Shown here one piece after another: positions 61,739 through 64,000 of a stretch of DNA of 64,000 nucleotides. Origin of the DNA: an uncultured Bacteroidia bacterium (GTDB lineage: Bacteria > Bacteroidota > Bacteroidia > Bacteroidales > CAJPTX01); assembly GCA_938038735.1 (NCBI GenBank), contig CALHSW010000050.1, positions 54,580-118,579 of the forward strand. Direction: 5' to 3'. Position numbers and translations under genes: made by a program. Numbering within the stretch: position 1 is the stretch's first letter; each line of letters opens with the position of its first letter. A model generated the notes under the pieces. That model saw only the letters and a program-made list of their open reading frames with translations, ran no database searches and was not told the origin of the DNA.

Positions 61739-63406
61739 ATGAAGAATGCTACAATAGGGGGTGAACACACCTCGCTACGCGAGATCCCCGCGGTGCGCTG
61801 GACGGCGCTGCTGCTGCTCGCGTTGGCAATGTTTTGCGCTTACATTTTTATGGACATTCTGTCCCCGGTGAAGGACCTGCTGGAGCAGACTCGCGGGTGG
61901 GACTCCGACACCTTTGGCATCTATGCCGGATCGGAGACCTTTCTGAATGTCTTCGTCTTTTTCCTGATTTTTGCAGGGATAATCCTTGACAAGATGGGGG
62001 TGCGCTTCACGGCGGTGCTTTCGGGGGGCGTGATGCTTTTGGGCGCGGCGGTGAATTGGTACGCGGTGACGGAGTCGTTTGCAGGGTCAGGGCTAGAACG
62101 TTGGTTTACGGATAATTTCAACTACGTCCCGGGGCTCCATGAGCTGGGGGTTTCGCCCTTCACCAGCTCCATGCCGGCATCCGCGAAGTTCGCCTCGCTG
62201 GGCTTCATGATTTTTGGTTGCGGCGCAGAGATGGCGGGGATTACCGTGTCGCGTGGGATCGTAAAATGGTTCAAAGGGAAAGAGATGGCACTGGCCATGG
62301 GGTCTGAGATGGCCTTGGCGCGCCTGGGGGTGGCTACGGTGATGATTTTCTCGCCCTTCTTCGCGAAGCTCGGCGGCGATATCCAGGTATCAAGGGCTGT
62401 GGCCTTTGGCTTTGTGATGCTCTGCATTGCTATGACGATGTTTGTGGTCTATTTCTTCATGGATCGGAAACTTGATGCCCAAACGGGTGAAGCGGAGGAG
62501 AAGGACGACCCATTCAGGATTTCCGACCTCGGGAAGGTGCTGTCGAGCGGTGTCTTTTGGGTGGTGGCATTGCTGTGCGTGCTGTACTACAGCGCGATTT
62601 TCCCATTCCAAAAGTACGCAGTGAACATGCTGCAGTGCAACATCGCGTTTGAGACCTTGCCAGATGATTCGTTTTGGCATAGCACCACGGTGACAGTTCT
62701 GCAGTACCTTGTGATGTTGGTAGTGGCGGTGACGGCGTTCATGAGCAATTTCGCGAAGAAGAAAAATTTGTCGGGGCTTTACCTATGCATTGCGGTAGTG
62801 GGGTTGATTGGCTACTGCGTGATGGCCTACGAGCGGCAGTCCGCAGAGTCTATATTTGCCGTGTTTCCCTTGCTGGCGGTGGGGATCACCCCGATTTTGG
62901 GCAACTACCTCGACAATAAGGGGAAGGGGGCCACGATGCTCATCTTTGGCTCCTTGCTCTTGATTATCTGCCATTTAACGTTTGCTTTTGTGCTGCCGCA
63001 ATTTAAAGGAAACAACATCGGCGGCGTGATAGTGGCGTTTGCGACCATCCTGGTGCTGGGCGCTTCCTTCTCCCTGGTGCCGGCGGCGCTGTGGCCGAGC
63101 GTGCCGAAGCTGGTGGATAGCAAGGTGATTGGGTCGGCCTACGCGCTGATATTTTGGATTCAGAACATTGGTTTGTGGCTCTTCCCATTGCTGATTGGTA
63201 AGATTCTCACGTCAACCAATCCCGATATCACCAAGGCGGTAGCCGATGGCACAATGGATTCGGCAACGGCTTCCGTGTCGTACAACTATACCTACGCGCT
63301 GATTATGTTGGCGGGGCTGGGCGTTTGCGCCTTGGCATTTGGGTTAGTGTTGAAAGGGATCGATAAAAAGCATGGCTACGGCCTAGAGCTCCCGAATAAG
63401 GAGTAG
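61739..63406 (+). CDS. MFS transporter, substrate unknown
   Basis: A 555-residue inner-membrane protein with about 12 hydrophobic segments. The first is LLLLALAMFCAYIFMDIL (about 20-38) and the last is LIMLAGLGVCALAFGLVL near the C-terminus. The loop after segment 2, with FAGIILDKMGVRFTAVLSG, fits the major facilitator signature D-x-x-G-x-R. A longer than usual loop between segments 3 and 4 (about 100-145) and one between 6 and 7 (DAQTGEAEEKDDPFRISD) explain the length. The substrate cannot be read. A terminator follows 25 bp after the stop. Confidence 0.85.
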   Translation: MKNATIGGEHTSLREIPAVRWTALLLLALAMFCAYIFMDILSPVKDLLEQTRGWDSDTFGIYAGSETFLNVFVFFLIFAGIILDKMGVRFTAVLSGGVMLLGAAVNWYAVTESFAGSGLERWFTDNFNYVPGLHELGVSPFTSSMPASAKFASLGFMIFGCGAEMAGITVSRGIVKWFKGKEMALAMGSEMALARLGVATVMIFSPFFAKLGGDIQVSRAVAFGFVMLCIAMTMFVVYFFMDRKLDAQTGEAEEKDDPFRISDLGKVLSSGVFWVVALLCVLYYSAIFPFQKYAVNMLQCNIAFETLPDDSFWHSTTVTVLQYLVMLVVAVTAFMSNFAKKKNLSGLYLCIAVVGLIGYCVMAYERQSAESIFAVFPLLAVGITPILGNYLDNKGKGATMLIFGSLLLIICHLTFAFVLPQFKGNNIGGVIVAFATILVLGASFSLVPAALWPSVPKLVDSKVIGSAYALIFWIQNIGLWLFPLLIGKILTSTNPDITKAVADGTMDSATASVSYNYTYALIMLAGLGVCALAFGLVLKGIDKKHGYGLELPNKE

Positions 63407-63431
63407 AAGGGTATACCGAGTAGATCGAAGG

Positions 63432-63467
63432 GCGGCGTTTCCCCAAGCGGGGAGCGCCGCTTTTTTT
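63432..63467 (+). terminator. Terminator after the MFS transporter gene
   Basis: GCGGCG (63432) pairs with CGCCGC (to 63460) and CCCC with GGGG inside it, with a small mismatch; a T7 run follows. Confidence 0.88.
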
Positions 63468-63534
63468 GTGCCGATCGAGAAGGGCACGAAAATGTAGGCA
63501 AAAAGAGGCCGATTCCTTTTGGGTGCGGGCTGTC

Positions 63535-63614
63535 CCAAACTACCACCCCCTTCGCATCAAATTCGGATTTCTCCGGAGAAATCCGAATTTGATGCGAAGG
63601 GGGTCCGAATTTGG
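63535..63614. repeat. 80-bp palindromic element, copy 2
   Basis: The core at 63545-63604 is the same perfect 60-bp palindrome as at 5872-5931. The flanks again read CAAAC-N4 on the left and N4-ATTTGG on the right; here CCAAA (63535-63539) pairs with TTTGG (63610-63614). Only the N4 segments differ between copies. It lies 67 bp beyond the MFS terminator. Confidence 0.93.
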
Positions 63615-63689
63615 AGGGGTGCTGAAGGTGGAGTTGCTCCGCCCCAACGGGAAGTAGGGAAGGAGGCCAGGGTCTCCCTCTCACCGGTG

Positions 63690-63905
63690 TGACCAGCTAC
63701 GCAGGGCCGACCACTCGTCTGCATTGCCTACATGCACCGCCGTCTGCCCTGCATGAGTTCTCGTTGCGCCGGTGCAGCCCCATCTGTAGGACGATCTTTC
63801 TTATAGCCGAGGGATGAAAACCCCGGTAACCTTGCCTGTAAGGCAAGCCGGTCTGCAGGACTGACCCTGGCGGCCCACCCGCCTATAGGATAGCGTTACC
63901 TTCTG
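63690..63905. ncRNA. Possible structured RNA, family not recognised
   Basis: A gene-free region dense in complementary segments: GCAGGGC (63701-63707) with GCCCTGC (63746-63752); CCTACATGCACCG (63727-63739) with CGGTGCA plus TGTAGG (63770-63776, 63785-63790); CCG-GGG with CCC-CGG around 63807-63826; CTTGCC/GGCAAG (63831-63847); GGCGG/CCGCC (63869-63883); GGTAAC (63825) with GTTACC (to 63900). The first two pairings cross, so a pseudoknot or alternative folds are possible. Strand and identity are unknown. It does not show the conserved tracts of RNase P RNA, tmRNA or SRP RNA. Confidence 0.35.
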
Positions 63906-63931
63906 GTCCGCCACCGTTAAAAACTTTTTTG

Positions 63932-63939
63932 TACCTTTA
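63932..63939 (+). promoter_or_regulatory. -7-like promoter element (TACCTTTA)
   Basis: TACCTTTA lies 30 bp before the ATG of the last, partial gene, in the same position as in other genes of the window. Confidence 0.5.
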
Positions 63940-63969
63940 CCCTGCAAAAGGCGCGAGGAGGGCAATGGC

Positions 63970-64000
63970 ATGGACCAAATGATAACGTACCCGATCGGGG
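63970..64000 (+). CDS. Start of an unidentified gene (cut by window end)
   Basis: ATG 63970 opens a frame MDQMITYPIG that runs off the window. A ribosome site GGAGG (63957-63961) is well spaced and a -7-like element is at 63932-63939. The nearby ATG 63965 is followed by a stop after five codons. Too short to identify. Confidence 0.5.
   Translation, partial: MDQMITYPIG

Noticed and set aside
63661..63700. Minus-strand GGGAGACC, similar to the end of a cobalamin riboswitch B12 box
   Set aside because: The rest of the box and the other conserved cobalamin riboswitch segments are absent, and no minus-strand gene follows it.
63807..63850. Resemblance to a SAM-I riboswitch core (GATGAAAACCCCGGTAACC)
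   Set aside because: The 3' half of the aptamer (GGTGCTAATTCC-type segment) is missing, and a promoter element lies between this sequence and the next gene, so it could not be in that gene's leader.
1..64000. CRISPR arrays, insertion sequences, prophage or integrase genes
   Set aside because: No regularly spaced short repeats, transposase, phage structural protein or recombinase was found on either strand.

Overview
The window looks like chromosome of a Bacteroidales bacterium, probably close to the Porphyromonadaceae. The grounds are: the Bacteroidetes promoter signature (a -7 element of the form TAnnTTTG, usually TACCTTTG, upstream of many genes); Bacteroidetes families (a DUF4835 protein next to recN, a Porin_10-type porin, a GldA-type ATPase, a DUF4369/DUF5106/TlpA lipoprotein-like protein); a very large secreted protease ending in a type IX secretion sorting domain; and several A-rich leaders without a strong Shine-Dalgarno sequence. 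The arginine deiminase genes and the 2-oxoacid:ferredoxin oxidoreductase suggest an anaerobe that ferments amino acids. Genus-level placement is inference only. No insertion sequence, prophage, integrase, CRISPR array or rRNA operon was seen.

Layout. 1-10.8 kb: the end of arginine deiminase (cut by the window edge), a GlmM-type mutase, then fabI-recN-DUF4835 on the minus strand, a 594-bp gap holding two unusual palindromic elements, carbamate kinase and catabolic ornithine carbamoyltransferase, a PglF/FlaA1-type sugar dehydratase and a hotdog thioesterase. 10.8-14.3 kb: a large Dna2-like nuclease-helicase. 14.5-18.3 kb: a cell-envelope cluster of five exported proteins, including two paralogues whose last 470 bp appear identical. 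18.4-25.6 kb: aminotransferase, NamZ-type muramidase, aldehyde dehydrogenase, an orphan chemoreceptor and a thioredoxin-like exported protein. 25.9-29.9 kb: tRNA-Ala(GGC), tRNA-Gly(CCC), a cluster of YbjN-like domains and glycyl-tRNA synthetase. 30.3-41.4 kb: one 3726-residue subtilisin-like T9SS substrate. 41.6-46.1 kb: LptF/G-type permease, ribBA, fmt, dapB. 46.3-48.5 kb: a small exported Cys-rich protein and an exported thioredoxin/propeller-like protein interrupted by a -1 frameshift at a G7 run. 48.6-58.3 kb: corrinoid adenosyltransferase, small membrane protein, ubiX, an exported unknown, a glutaminase-like lipoprotein, GldA-type ATPase, HAD phosphatase, MltF-like transglycosylase, porin and a small exported protein. 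58.5-63.4 kb: korA-korB and an MFS transporter. The last 0.6 kb holds a second copy of the 80-bp palindrome, a region rich in complementary segments that may be an RNA gene, and the first codons of another gene.

How the genes fit together. ArcA, ArcC and ArcB together would make ATP from arginine. KorAB carries ferredoxin-linked 2-oxoglutarate oxidation. Many of the remaining genes serve the cell surface: peptidoglycan turnover (NamZ, MltF), LPS export, nucleotide-sugar modification, a porin and T9SS cargo. The items that most deserve a second look are the palindromic repeats, the frameshifted G-tract locus, the gene-converted paralogues, the fused/split YbjN-like pair and the possible structured RNA at the right end.
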